NCBI RefSeq assembly: GCF_001956295.1
Contig: NZ_MRTD01000012.1
Location: 124,001-188,000 of the forward strand
Source: Paenibacillus sp. FSL A5-0031
GTDB taxonomy: Bacteria; Bacillota; Bacilli; Paenibacillales; Paenibacillaceae
Direction: 5' to 3'
Length of the DNA stretch: 64,000 bases
Shown here: piece by piece, positions 16,940 to 25,510 of the stretch
Numbering within the stretch: the stretch's first letter is position 1
Layout of the letters: each line of letters starts with the position of its first letter
Made by a program: the position numbers and the translations under genes
Notes under the pieces: model-generated
What the model saw: only the letters and a program-made list of their open reading frames with translations
Databases searched by the model: none
What the model was told of the DNA's origin: nothing

Positions 16940-17548
16940 TTATTTATTTAAATATTTATTTAAATAATTTTGTATTTCAACAGATGCTGTCGCATTTAAT
17001 TTTATATAGTTCTCTACTCTATTATCTTTATCACCGTAAGATATTTTTGTGTAAATTGTTTTGTATATATCTTTGGTTTCTAAATCAATTTTGTTCTTAT
17101 CTAAAATAAATGCTCTGCCCAGTGTTGCCCCAAGGGCGTCGCCAGTAGGTGCTATTCCTATAGCCATATCATTCAGTGTATTGGATTGGTAAACAGAACT
17201 TGTATTTAATTTATCAATCATTTCTGGTTCAAGATAGAAAGACATTATAAGATTTTCCATCTTTATTATTGTCTTTTCTATGAAAATTTCATATTGGATC
17301 CGATCTGCATCATTTTCTTTTAATAAATCAATACTAGCTGACAGAGTATATTCTTTTGGTAATTCTTTCGAGAAACTATTATTGGATATTGCATTTAATA
17401 AGTCCTTTTGTTCACTTGTATATGTGATAGCTTCACTCTTATTCGTAGAATTAGTGGCATCATTATCTTTTTTATTTTGAATTAAACAACCGGAAAGTAA
17501 TGAGACTGTTAAAAATAATAATGTGAAAATGGCTAAAAATCTTTTCAT
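16940..17548 (-). CDS. Lipoprotein of unknown function
   Basis: A 202-aa protein with a lipoprotein signal: MKRFLAIFTLLFLTVSLLSG ending in the lipobox LLSGC, so it should be anchored outside the membrane through Cys21. The mature part begins with an Asn/Lys/Thr-rich linker, then an alpha/beta domain without motifs I recognise (KELPKEYTLSASIDLLKEND, IAPTGDALGATLGRAFILDK). The coding region is very AT-rich compared with the sulfatase loci. It is convergent with the CPCC gene. Confidence 0.7.
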   Translation of the reverse strand: MKRFLAIFTLLFLTVSLLSGCLIQNKKDNDATNSTNKSEAITYTSEQKDLLNAISNNSFSKELPKEYTLSASIDLLKENDADRIQYEIFIEKTIIKMENLIMSFYLEPEMIDKLNTSSVYQSNTLNDMAIGIAPTGDALGATLGRAFILDKNKIDLETKDIYKTIYTKISYGDKDNRVENYIKLNATASVEIQNYLNKYLNK

Positions 17549-17780
17549 GGTGAGAACTCCTTTTTATATACCAGCAATGTATAGTCTCTTTGCGAATAAC
17601 CGTTAATAGGTGTGAATTTCTTTGTATCGCATCCCGTTGCATAATTTATAAGTATTCCTGTGTAAGTAAACTATTTATTACCATACCACATTTATCCCTA
17701 CCATATGTCTATGATATGGACAAAAGTCCACATTCTTCAAACCAGTTCAGAAGCATAAGAAATAATTCGTAGATGACTCA

Positions 17781-18193
17781 ATGCCAAAACCGTCCGTACA
17801 AGCTACTGTAATCAAAAAAATGGTGCAATTGCTGCGTGTGGTTCAAGAGATCAGAGGTCATCACGATAATTTATTCTAGTTAGATTTAGCTGATAGTACG
17901 CGCTTTATGCAATATAAAGAGCTCTTGTTTGTATATTGTCAGAACAAATACATCTTCACCCTGTTTGTCTAGATAAGCTGTTTAAAGCCAAACAAGGCAT
18001 CTTCTTTAATAATTATTTATTAAACGTGCGCATGAAAAAGTCTAAAGAGTTGTTGATTAATTCCGATAAAAAAAGTATATGAAATTGCTACTCTAGAGGT
18101 AAAGTATCGGAAATTGGTTTAGTTTTATAAAAAATCAAGGAATATACTGGTGTTAGCTCGAATGAATATCACAATAAAGTGAAAATGTGTTAG
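17781..18193 (+). pseudogene. Decayed YesN/AraC-type regulator C terminus
   Basis: Pieces in several frames resemble the end of an AraC-type response regulator. QIHLHPVCLDKLFKAKQG and NNYLLNVRMKKSKELLINSD are read from 17945. After a frameshift comes KVYEIATLEVKY, and after another IKEYTGVSSNEYHNKVKMC up to the stop at 18193. An earlier in-frame piece from 17781 (IKKMVQLLRVVQEIRGHHDN) ends at a stop. The receiver domain is gone. It lies directly before the GH29 fucosidase gene and may be its former regulator. Confidence 0.6.
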
Positions 18194-18250
18194 TAGCTTA
18201 TTTCCTAGTGTGAATAAAAATACTCCATTAATGAAGAAGAGGTGCTTAAG

Positions 18251-19516
18251 ATGACAGTAAATTCTATTATTAAGCCAAGCCCGAAACAACTCGAGTATCA
18301 ATCCTGGGAGTTCGGATTATTTGTGCACTTTGGTCTACGAACGTTTTATGAAGGGTACGTAGATTTTGATCCAAGAGGCATGTCCCCCGAGTTGTTTAAC
18401 CCGCAGCAATTGGATTGTGAGCAATGGATCCGTACGGCGAAGGAAGCCGGAATGAATTATGCTGTACTTACGGCTAAGCATCATGATGGGTTTTCTAATT
18501 GGCCGTCGAAGTATAGCTCGTTCTCTACGAAACAATCGCCATGGAAGGATGGTCAGGGTGATGTTGTTCGGGAGTTTATAGAGGCTTGTCGAAAATATGA
18601 TGTAAAGCCTGGTTTATATTATTCTCCTTTTGACGGATCTGCGGATTTCTATAACCAGGATGCAAGCGCTTACGATGATTATTTTGTAAATCAAATTACA
18701 GAGCTGCTAGGTCAATATGGAGAGATTGATATTTTGTGGTTTGACGGTTGTGGCTCGGAGGATCATGAATATGATTGGAAACGAATCATTGGAGAAATTC
18801 GTCGCCTTCAACCGAATATTTTAATTTTTAATATGGGAGATCCTGATTTCCGGTGGGTCGGGAATGAGGATGGCATTGCGCCGATTCCTTGTTGGAATGT
18901 TGTGGATTCGCTTGAGTTTTCGATCATGACCGAGGAAAAGGAAGCATTGACAGATAAGCTATGGCTGCCTGCGGAATGTGATGTGCAGATGCGAGCGAAT
19001 TGGTTTTATAGCGATAGCGACGAGCATACGATCAAAAGTCTCGATCAGCTCATGGGCTTATACTATTATTCGGTAGGGCGCGGTACGAATTTGCTGCTGA
19101 ATATCGGCCCGGATAGACAAGGCTTGCTGCCTTCGAAAGACACAAGCCGACTCGCTGCAATGGGCGCAGAAATTAGAAGAAGATTTGACAGCCCTATCGC
19201 GACCTTGGAGCAATGTACTCACAACCAGAATGAATGGGTTTATGAGCCTGCTCATCCACATCTGATTGATCATATTGTTATTCAAGAGGATTTATCTTCT
19301 GGGGAGCATATTTTGAGTTTTCAAATCAATATTATGACAGAGAAATCGCATCGTACCATAACGGTATATGAGGGACAAAATATTGGTCATAAGGCTATTG
19401 TACGAATTCCGCCTGTTAAAGTTCGAGGCGTCTCTCTAACCGTGACAAAGTCGCAAGGCGAGCCTGCTATTAAGGAGCTATCATTTTATTATGTTGGGGA
19501 GATTCGGAATGAATAA
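18251..19516 (+). CDS. Alpha-L-fucosidase, GH29
   Basis: A 421-aa glycoside hydrolase that releases terminal L-fucose with retention. The (beta/alpha)8 barrel includes FGLFVHFGLRTFYEGY, YAVLTAKHHDGFSNWPS and the nucleophile motif IDILWFDGCG (Asp near residue 165), then NLLLNIGPDRQGLLPS. A C-terminal beta-domain follows. No signal peptide is seen, so it is probably cytoplasmic. ATG 18251 with GAAGAGGTG upstream is preferred to GTG 18242. It overlaps the next gene by 8 nt, so the two are co-translated. Confidence 0.92.
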   Translation: MTVNSIIKPSPKQLEYQSWEFGLFVHFGLRTFYEGYVDFDPRGMSPELFNPQQLDCEQWIRTAKEAGMNYAVLTAKHHDGFSNWPSKYSSFSTKQSPWKDGQGDVVREFIEACRKYDVKPGLYYSPFDGSADFYNQDASAYDDYFVNQITELLGQYGEIDILWFDGCGSEDHEYDWKRIIGEIRRLQPNILIFNMGDPDFRWVGNEDGIAPIPCWNVVDSLEFSIMTEEKEALTDKLWLPAECDVQMRANWFYSDSDEHTIKSLDQLMGLYYYSVGRGTNLLLNIGPDRQGLLPSKDTSRLAAMGAEIRRRFDSPIATLEQCTHNQNEWVYEPAHPHLIDHIVIQEDLSSGEHILSFQINIMTEKSHRTITVYEGQNIGHKAIVRIPPVKVRGVSLTVTKSQGEPAIKELSFYYVGEIRNE

Positions 19517-20423
19517 AGCATTAAAATTCCGTACTGACGGTACATTCAAAATAGTCCAGTTTTCTGACACTGAGTATATGGATGATGCCGCTGACCTAAA
19601 TGAGCGAACCGCTAACATGATGCGAACCGTCATGGAGACGGAGCAGCCTGATCTTGTTGTATTTGCAGGTGATGTCATCGGCAGTTTGCGCTGCAGCAAT
19701 CCAGAGCAGTCATTCCGAGATGTAGTATCGACTATAGAAGCGATGAAAGTCCCTTGGGTTGCTATTTTCGGCAATCACGACTCGGAAGCGGGAATTACAA
19801 GGGAACAGCTTATGAATATTCAACTGAGCCATAGCTATTGCGCCGCTGAACGGACGGCTGAGCATGTCAGCGGTGTAGGCAATTATGTGTTGAGCATACA
19901 GGGTAGTGATGAACGTTTCGCGGCAGCTTTATATTTTTTGGATAGCGGCAGTTACTCTGCCCTTCCTCACATTCATGGATACGATTGGATTCGCAGAGAT
20001 CAAATTGACTGGTATGCGGCACAATCGAAGGCATTCACCGATCAGAATGGAGGACAACCTATTCCTTCCCTAGCTTTCTTCCATATTCCATTGCCAGAGT
20101 ATCAAGAGGTATGGGATAAGTCTGAGTGCCATGGCGAAAAAAGAGAAGAGGTTTCTTGCCCTCGTATTAACAGCGGTTTATTTTCCGCAATGGTAGAGAT
20201 GGGCGATGTTATGGGAACCTTTGCGGGGCATGATCACGGAAATGATTATTCGGGCGAGCATCAGGGCATTCGCCTTTGTTATGGACGCTCTTCAAGCTAT
20301 ATTATATGGGATACGGATATTCCAATTGGTGCAAGAGTGATTGAATTGCAACAGGGATCCAAAACGTTTGATACTTGGCTGAGATTAAGTGATGGATCGG
20401 CTCAGCAGCGCTCAATAGGGTAA
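19509..20423 (+). CDS. Calcineurin-like metallophosphoesterase
   Basis: A 304-aa two-metal phosphoesterase. Motifs occur in order: FSDTEYMDD near residue 17 (first metal Asp), VVFAGDVIG, FGNHDSE, AFFHIPLPE and FAGHDHGND. No signal peptide is seen. The start ATG 19509 lies inside the end of the GH29 gene behind GGGGAGAT. The close coupling with a fucosidase suggests action on a phosphorylated sugar or nucleotide arising in glycan breakdown; substrate unknown. Confidence 0.9.
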   Translation: MNKALKFRTDGTFKIVQFSDTEYMDDAADLNERTANMMRTVMETEQPDLVVFAGDVIGSLRCSNPEQSFRDVVSTIEAMKVPWVAIFGNHDSEAGITREQLMNIQLSHSYCAAERTAEHVSGVGNYVLSIQGSDERFAAALYFLDSGSYSALPHIHGYDWIRRDQIDWYAAQSKAFTDQNGGQPIPSLAFFHIPLPEYQEVWDKSECHGEKREEVSCPRINSGLFSAMVEMGDVMGTFAGHDHGNDYSGEHQGIRLCYGRSSSYIIWDTDIPIGARVIELQQGSKTFDTWLRLSDGSAQQRSIG

Positions 20424-20484
20424 TATTTAGAAACCGTCAATAAACGTTAGAATTTGTTATAATGGATAACAAGCGTTATGTTGG

Positions 20485-20512
20485 CCTCCACTCACAGCGG
20501 TGGAGGTTTTTT
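20485..20512 (+). terminator. Terminator after phosphoesterase
   Basis: CCTCCAC-TCACAGCG-GTGGAGG with six T. Confidence 0.85.
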
Positions 20513-20571
20513 CATGCTACGAATCCCTTAATAGGTATTTATTATATAGAACATAGAAATTAGGAGGCAAT

Positions 20572-21141
20572 ATGTCCTGGAGCAAATTGAAGCAACAGCT
20601 TGAGAGTTTTCTATCTCCTGCTTTACTTGGCAGGTTCGAATATCGTGCAACCAGCTATCGCTATTTACCTGACAAAGCTGGTCAATGTTATATTGCGGTA
20701 GATAAAAAGAACGTACTCAGTATGAGTGATAGCACTACTTTAATTAGATGGTATCAGACGGAGCTGGAAATTAAGAATGATTCAGCTATCGAAATTCCTA
20801 TCAACCATGAAGAAATTGAAGCGGTGAGAAAAGATACCAATGGGAAAGTTCCTGAGGATCGTCTAAAAGTAATGGCAAGAAGCAGAAAACTATCCGAATA
20901 TGCTAAGGAAATTTTTTCAGCACAATCATCATTAAGTAAATCAAATTTTGTCGTTGTCGCTAATAAGTTTTTATCCACTTCTATAGAGGAAAGCCTAGAG
21001 AGCAATGATATTTTATTAAATATTCTAGCTTTGGTGGACAGACGAATTGGGAAAAAGCGGCTTTTAAACATGGCCGAGAAGATGATGTTAAAGCATCCCA
21101 TTGTGCAGTATTTTTATGAACTACGGCTTAATACGTTATGA
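20572..21141 (+). CDS. SF0329-like conserved protein
   Basis: A 189-aa cytoplasmic protein of unknown role. The N terminus MSWSKLKQQLESFLSPALLG and FEYRATSYRYLPDKAGQCYI are what I recall of the SF0329 family. The middle is charged (EEIEAVRKDTNGKVPEDRLK) and the C-terminal half helical. TTAGGAGGCAAT precedes ATG at 20572. No functional link to neighbours is visible. Confidence 0.7.
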   Translation: MSWSKLKQQLESFLSPALLGRFEYRATSYRYLPDKAGQCYIAVDKKNVLSMSDSTTLIRWYQTELEIKNDSAIEIPINHEEIEAVRKDTNGKVPEDRLKVMARSRKLSEYAKEIFSAQSSLSKSNFVVVANKFLSTSIEESLESNDILLNILALVDRRIGKKRLLNMAEKMMLKHPIVQYFYELRLNTL

Positions 21142-21162
21142 GAATAAGTAACTCATTCACCT

Positions 21163-21912
21163 CTAATTACCGGCGAGCTCTCTATACTGCTTCGGGGTTA
21201 TCTCCGTTTCTCGCTTAAACAGGCTGCAAAACTGCGCATCCGTTGAAAAGCCGCATTCCATCGCGATAACCGATATTTGCAAGGGGGTATGCCTAAGCAT
21301 TGTTTTGGCGTGCTCAATCCTACGCTGCAAAATATATTGGCTGGGAGATAACTTGATCTTCTCTTTGAACAAATGACGAAACCGATCATAGCTATAACCA
21401 GATTGGTCGGCAAGAGCTTGGAAGTCAATTTTCTGCGTATAGTACTCATCGATGAAAGCCTGGGCGAATCGGATAATGTCATGACGGCTATCTGGTTCTT
21501 GGGCAGGATGAGCCCGCAGTGCTTCCAAATATAGGCGTGAAATCAAATTATCGAGCAATTGCTTATAGAAGGGGGGCTTATCACGAAGCTCTTTGGCCAT
21601 CATCTGCATGAGGCCAAGAATAGGCCTTGACGGGGAATCTTGGTAGATTCCTTCTTTCAAGGGAGGATAGATGGTGCTGGTGAATCCCGTAAACATAACC
21701 TTCGACGGTTTGCCATGCCGTTCATCGTGAGGCGTGCAAGGTGCTATTATCGCGTAATCACCTGCCTTGAAAACATGTTCGGCATCCCCGATTCGAGTTG
21801 TCCCCTGACCGCAGTCGTAATAAACCAGCTCATAACACTGATGATGATGCATTGCAATATGCTCATGCTTCGCTCTCGTTTCTTGATAAAAGAAATCCAA
21901 TGAGGCTGCCAT
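21163..21912 (-). CDS. AraC-family transcriptional regulator
   Basis: A 249-aa protein. The cupin-type N-terminal domain reads HHHQCYELVYYDCGQGTTRI and GDYAIIAPCTPHDERH. The C-terminal ~100 residues carry two helix-turn-helix units (IDFQALADQSGYSYDRFRHL and ISVIAMECGFSTDAQFCSLF, then ITPKQYREL). It is divergent from the nucleoside hydrolase gene; two direct repeats in the gap are candidate binding sites. Confidence 0.9.
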   Translation of the reverse strand: MAASLDFFYQETRAKHEHIAMHHHQCYELVYYDCGQGTTRIGDAEHVFKAGDYAIIAPCTPHDERHGKPSKVMFTGFTSTIYPPLKEGIYQDSPSRPILGLMQMMAKELRDKPPFYKQLLDNLISRLYLEALRAHPAQEPDSRHDIIRFAQAFIDEYYTQKIDFQALADQSGYSYDRFRHLFKEKIKLSPSQYILQRRIEHAKTMLRHTPLQISVIAMECGFSTDAQFCSLFKRETEITPKQYRELAGN

Positions 21913-21997
21913 TCATAGCTCTCCTGTCATCGTAGCCAATTCGTGATATAGAACGACCGTATGATGCTACTACATTATTTAAATTATTTATAAAATG

Positions 21998-22035
21998 AAT
22001 TCATTATAGCATGGCTGAAAAGCCAATTCATTATA
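21998..22035 (+). promoter_or_regulatory. Direct repeats in AraC/nucleoside hydrolase intergenic region
   Basis: AATTCATTATA occurs at 21998-22008 and 22025-22035, with starts 27 nt apart. Between them is a small hairpin, TGGCT-GAAA-AGCCA. Tandem half-sites are usual for AraC-type activators. Confidence 0.45.
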
Positions 22036-22053
22036 TAAATGGAGGTAGATGAT

Positions 22054-22983
22054 ATGGGTCTAGATTTCGGGGCATTGCCCGTAGATGAGCTGGTTCGCAA
22101 GTTGGAGGCACCGGGTAGTAGAGTTAGGATGGTGCTCGATACGGATACCTTTAACGAGATCGACGACCAATTTGCGGTTATTTATGCGCTATTATCACCA
22201 GAAAAAATAGAGCTTCAGGCTCTATATGCAGCACCGTTCCATAATGAGCTCTCTACGGGGCCCGATGACGGGATGGAAAAAAGCTATAAGGAAATCATTC
22301 GCATTCTTAAGCTAATGAATCGAGAGGATGTCCCCGTCTATCGCGGCTCCGAAGCTTATTTGCCTACTGATAGCTCCCCGATTCGCAGCGAGGCAGCTCT
22401 AAACCTAGTAGAACGCGCAATGGCAAGCGATAAGAATGATCCATTATATGTAGTCGGTATCGGTGCCATTACGAATATTGCGAGTGCCATTCTGCTAGAG
22501 CCGCGAATCATTGAGCGCATCGTTGTAGTCTGGCTGGGAGGCCATGCTCTGGATTGGCCTGACACTCGCGAGTTTAATCTCGAACAGGATCTCCATGCAT
22601 CGAGAACCGTAATGAACTGCGGAGTGCCTTTGGTCCTTATCCCATGCATGGGAGTCGCTTCAAACCTTCGTACGACACTATCGGAGGTTAGAGATTATGT
22701 AAAGCCTTCCGGCGCAATTGGAGAGTACCTCTATGAGACGTACAAAAACTGCAAGGATGATCATTTCGCCTATTCCAGGGTGATATGGGATATCTCGGTT
22801 ATCGCATGGCTGAATCAGCCCAAGTGGGTTCCTTCGCGGCTTATTCCAAGCCCAATCATTTCCGAGGACTTCCGCTGGAGCACGGATAGCACAAGACATT
22901 TGATACGCTGCGCAAGTTATATCGACCGTGACGCTGTATTTCAAGATATGTTCTCAAAGCTTGCTCTAAGCAAAGTGGAGTAA
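22054..22983 (+). CDS. Nucleoside hydrolase family protein
   Basis: A 309-aa protein of the inosine-uridine nucleoside N-ribohydrolase fold. The calcium-binding motif appears as VLDTDTFNEIDDQFA (residues 27-41), a variant of the usual DTDxGxDD. Later motifs include YVVGIGAITNIASAI and WLGGHALDWPDTREFNLEQD. Some ligands differ from classical enzymes, so the true substrate (nucleoside or other ribosyl/glycosyl compound) is uncertain. The start is ATG 22054 with GGAGGTAGATGAT upstream. Probably controlled by the divergent AraC protein. Confidence 0.85.
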   Translation: MGLDFGALPVDELVRKLEAPGSRVRMVLDTDTFNEIDDQFAVIYALLSPEKIELQALYAAPFHNELSTGPDDGMEKSYKEIIRILKLMNREDVPVYRGSEAYLPTDSSPIRSEAALNLVERAMASDKNDPLYVVGIGAITNIASAILLEPRIIERIVVVWLGGHALDWPDTREFNLEQDLHASRTVMNCGVPLVLIPCMGVASNLRTTLSEVRDYVKPSGAIGEYLYETYKNCKDDHFAYSRVIWDISVIAWLNQPKWVPSRLIPSPIISEDFRWSTDSTRHLIRCASYIDRDAVFQDMFSKLALSKVE

Positions 22984-23078
22984 CAAGATGATCTAGCTGA
23001 GAATAAGCGTTGAAGGCTAGCTCATTTTAGGTATTGTAGTTACGTATCTCGCATTTGCTTAATAGGTTATAGCGAAGG

Positions 23079-23118
23079 GTCCCTGTCATTCCAAGCGGAA
23101 GGATAGGGGCTTTTTTGA
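23079..23118 (+). terminator. Terminator after nucleoside hydrolase
   Basis: CCCTGTCATTCC and GGAAGGATAGGGG pair imperfectly and lead into six T. Confidence 0.65.
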
Positions 23119-23235
23119 TAGCTCTTACTTTAAAAAGGGAATGTCGACGATATTGAGGGTCGGGTGCAGACCTTGGTTCCATGAGCGTTTCGAAATATTA
23201 GTTAATATGTGGGGGCAAATCTATAATTTGTTAAG

Positions 23236-23264
23236 TTGTAATGTATGCGCTTACTTTCTATAAT
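23236..23264 (+). promoter_or_regulatory. Xylanase promoter with embedded cre-like box
   Basis: TTGTAA (23236-23241), 17 nt, TATAAT (23259-23264). TGTATGCGCTTACT at 23242-23255 fills the spacer and matches 12 of 14 positions of the CcpA cre consensus TGWAANCGNTNWCA. This predicts repression by preferred sugars. The 5' leader to the gene would be about 220 nt. Confidence 0.5.
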
Positions 23265-23491
23265 TTAGTTATTCAAGACACGAATTGTCTTGTATGGAAA
23301 GAAAAATTCCTTTGGATAGGAGGGACAGATTTCACGTTATTTGAAACAGGACAAGTTATGCACTGTACTGCAAGTAAAAACAACCGACAAACAATGAAAG
23401 GAGAGAGATTTATAAAAATTTATAAAAGGTAATATTCAAGTAGTATGTAGGCAAGCAGTGACAAACACCAAATTTTAGGAGGTAATAATAT

Positions 23492-24130
23492 ATGTTTAAG
23501 TTTAAAAAGAAAGTGTTTACGCTAGTTATTGCAGCTTCCATGAGTATTTCCAGCTTGTTTGCAGTATCCGCAAGTGCAGCGACAGACTACTGGCAAAATT
23601 GGACTGATGGTGGCGGCACAGTAAATGCTACTAATGGATCTGGTGGAAATTACAGTGTCAGCTGGTCAAACACCGGAAATTTTGTGGTTGGTAAAGGCTG
23701 GAATACTGGTTCACCATCTAGAACAATAAACTATAATGCCGGCGTCTGGGCGCCGTCCGGCAATGGGTATTTGACTCTCTATGGATGGACAAGAAACTCA
23801 CTCATTGAATATTACGTCGTTGATAGCTGGGGGACATATAGACCTACAGGAACATTTAAAGGCACAGTGTCCAGTGATGGAGGAACATACGATATTTATA
23901 CGACGCAACGAGTCAATGCACCTTCCATTGACGGCACAAAAACGTTCACCCAGTTCTGGAGTGTCCGCCAGTCTAAGAGAGCGACAGGCAGCAACGTCGC
24001 TATCACTTTTGGCAACCACGTAAGTGCATGGCAGAGTAAAGGAATGAATCTCGGAAGCAGTTGGTCTTATCAGGTGTTAGCGACAGAAGGCTATCAAAGC
24101 AGTGGCAGCTCTAACGTAACGGTTTGGTAA
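23492..24130 (+). CDS. xynA: Endo-1,4-beta-xylanase, GH11, secreted
   Basis: A 212-aa protein with a signal peptide of about 28-30 residues ending SVSASA-like (AVSASAATDYW). The mature jelly-roll domain starts TDYWQNWTDGGGTVNATNG. The catalytic pair is the nucleophile Glu106 in SLIEYYVVDSWG, corresponding to Glu78 of mature Bacillus xylanase, and the acid/base Glu in YQVLATEGYQSSG near residue 200. It cleaves internal beta-1,4 bonds of xylan outside the cell. TTAGGAGGTAATAATAT precedes ATG. It stands alone. Confidence 0.97.
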   Translation: MFKFKKKVFTLVIAASMSISSLFAVSASAATDYWQNWTDGGGTVNATNGSGGNYSVSWSNTGNFVVGKGWNTGSPSRTINYNAGVWAPSGNGYLTLYGWTRNSLIEYYVVDSWGTYRPTGTFKGTVSSDGGTYDIYTTQRVNAPSIDGTKTFTQFWSVRQSKRATGSNVAITFGNHVSAWQSKGMNLGSSWSYQVLATEGYQSSGSSNVTVW

Positions 24131-24208
24131 TAGGTCATCTTCAATTAGGGCAATGGATTGGCGCCTGATGAATCTAGTGTGTTGAGAATGTGTTTAATCT
24201 TTTGATCA

Positions 24209-24250
24209 TGATAAGGTCGTTCGGTCTCACAGCCTGCGGCCTTATCTATT
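24209..24250 (+). terminator. Terminator-like hairpin after xylanase
   Basis: GATAAGGTCG and CGGCCTTATC pair; the following TATTTC is only weakly T-rich. Confidence 0.5.
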
Positions 24251-24327
24251 TCAAAAAATGATAGAACCTACATGCTACTTGACTATTATCTTTTAGAATC
24301 CATCCAGTTGGATCCTTCAGTTTGGAC

Positions 24328-24367
24328 GCATTGAGGAGATCGTTTCCCATTAAACGCTCCTCAATGC
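24328..24367 (+). other. Strong hairpin before the FGE-like lipoprotein gene
   Basis: GCATTGAGGAG.CGTTT pairs with AAACG.CTCCTCAATGC around CCCATT, 16 bp with a 2-nt bulge and no T-tract. About 20 nt later TAGTC...GACTA precedes TTTTT. The pair could be an attenuator. Confidence 0.4.
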
Positions 24368-24434
24368 TTCCAGAGGAGAATTGTAGTCTGTCACGGACTA
24401 TAGTTTTTCCTAAACGTATAAAGGAGATATAACA

Positions 24435-25283
24435 ATGAGAAAACTAATCGTTTTTCTTATCATAGCAATAATGGTTGTTGTCAGCGCTTGTTCGCAAGAA
24501 AAGCCTGATAAAACTTCGCATAAAATACCTGATGACTTTGTCTTAGTCAAAGGCGGACCGTTTATGAACAAGAAGTCCAACTACTATGGTGAAAAAGTAG
24601 CATTATCGAACTTTTATATCGGCAAATATGAGGTAACTCAAAAAGAGTGGATTGAGATTATGGGAAGCAATCCCTCGGAATTCAAAGGCGACAATTTGCC
24701 GGTAGAAATGGTGAGTTGGTATGACGTTGTGGAGTATTGTAATAAGAGGAGTATCAAAGAGGGATTAACACCGTATTACTCAATAGACAAGAATAATAAA
24801 GATCCGAAAAATACAAGTGAAAACGATATTCTAAAATGGACAGTAACGATCAATGCAGGAGCGAATGGTTACCGATTGCCGACAGAAGCAGAGTGGCAAT
24901 ATGCTGCAGGTGGTGGTCAGAAGAGCAAAAGTTACACCTACAGCGGAAGCAATAATGCAGATGATGTAGCATGGTATTGGAAAAACGCTGGAGATAAAAT
25001 GTTATCAGGAGAATGGAACTGGCCTATAGTAGAGAACAACCATAACAAAACAAAATCCATCGGTGTGAAGAAACCCAACGAGTTAGGGCTTTATGACATG
25101 TCAGGTAATGTAAGGGAATGGTGCTGGAACGGGTTTGGAGACTCGGAAAGCAATAGTAACTCTACCCGAGTTGTGAAGGGCGGAGGCTGGCTTGGTGATG
25201 TTGGCGAGTTATCTTATCTGAGCAATTTTGAGGCAAATGGCATGGGTCCCGATCAAGGTTTTCGTGTGAGTCGCGACGAATAA
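24435..25283 (+). CDS. Lipoprotein with FGE-sulfatase (SUMF1-like) domain, non-canonical
   Basis: A 282-aa protein with a lipoprotein signal (IIAIMVVVSACSQ; Cys at the lipobox VSAC), so it should be anchored on the outer face of the membrane. The domain has FVLVKGGPFMNKKSNYYGE, YIGKYEVTQKEWIEIMG, YRLPTEAEWQYAAGGG and YDMSGNVREWCWNGF, ending VVKGGGWLGDVGEL and GPDQGFRVSRDE. The two copper-binding Cys of true FGE are absent from the C-terminal motif, so it should not make formylglycine. Relatives of this fold serve as binding or structural domains. Confidence 0.85.
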   Translation: MRKLIVFLIIAIMVVVSACSQEKPDKTSHKIPDDFVLVKGGPFMNKKSNYYGEKVALSNFYIGKYEVTQKEWIEIMGSNPSEFKGDNLPVEMVSWYDVVEYCNKRSIKEGLTPYYSIDKNNKDPKNTSENDILKWTVTINAGANGYRLPTEAEWQYAAGGGQKSKSYTYSGSNNADDVAWYWKNAGDKMLSGEWNWPIVENNHNKTKSIGVKKPNELGLYDMSGNVREWCWNGFGDSESNSNSTRVVKGGGWLGDVGELSYLSNFEANGMGPDQGFRVSRDE

Positions 25284-25407
25284 AGCTATAAAACCCCAAG
25301 AAGAAGGGTCAAAAAGCGTTGATTGACAATGCTGTGTAACGATGATAACTTAAAAAATATAAAACACATTAAACTAATCGGAATTACAAGCTGGCTGGAC
25401 AACCGGA

Positions 25408-25438
25408 AGCATGGATTATTAAATCCATGCTTTTTTTT
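25408..25438 (+). terminator. Terminator after FGE-like lipoprotein
   Basis: AGCATGGATT-ATT-AAATCCATGCT followed by eight T. Confidence 0.85.
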
Positions 25439-25510
25439 ATGTTCAAAAAGGGTAGGTTTAGAATGAACCTATTAGAGATGGAGTCTGGCTTAGAGAGGAG
25501 AGTGCAAATC

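Noticed and set aside
23241..23432. 63-codon + strand frame
   Set aside because: Its start lies within the xylanase promoter spacer and no conserved sequence is seen.
24435..25283. Second formylglycine-generating enzyme
   Set aside because: The C-terminal catalytic Cys pair is absent and the protein is a lipoprotein.
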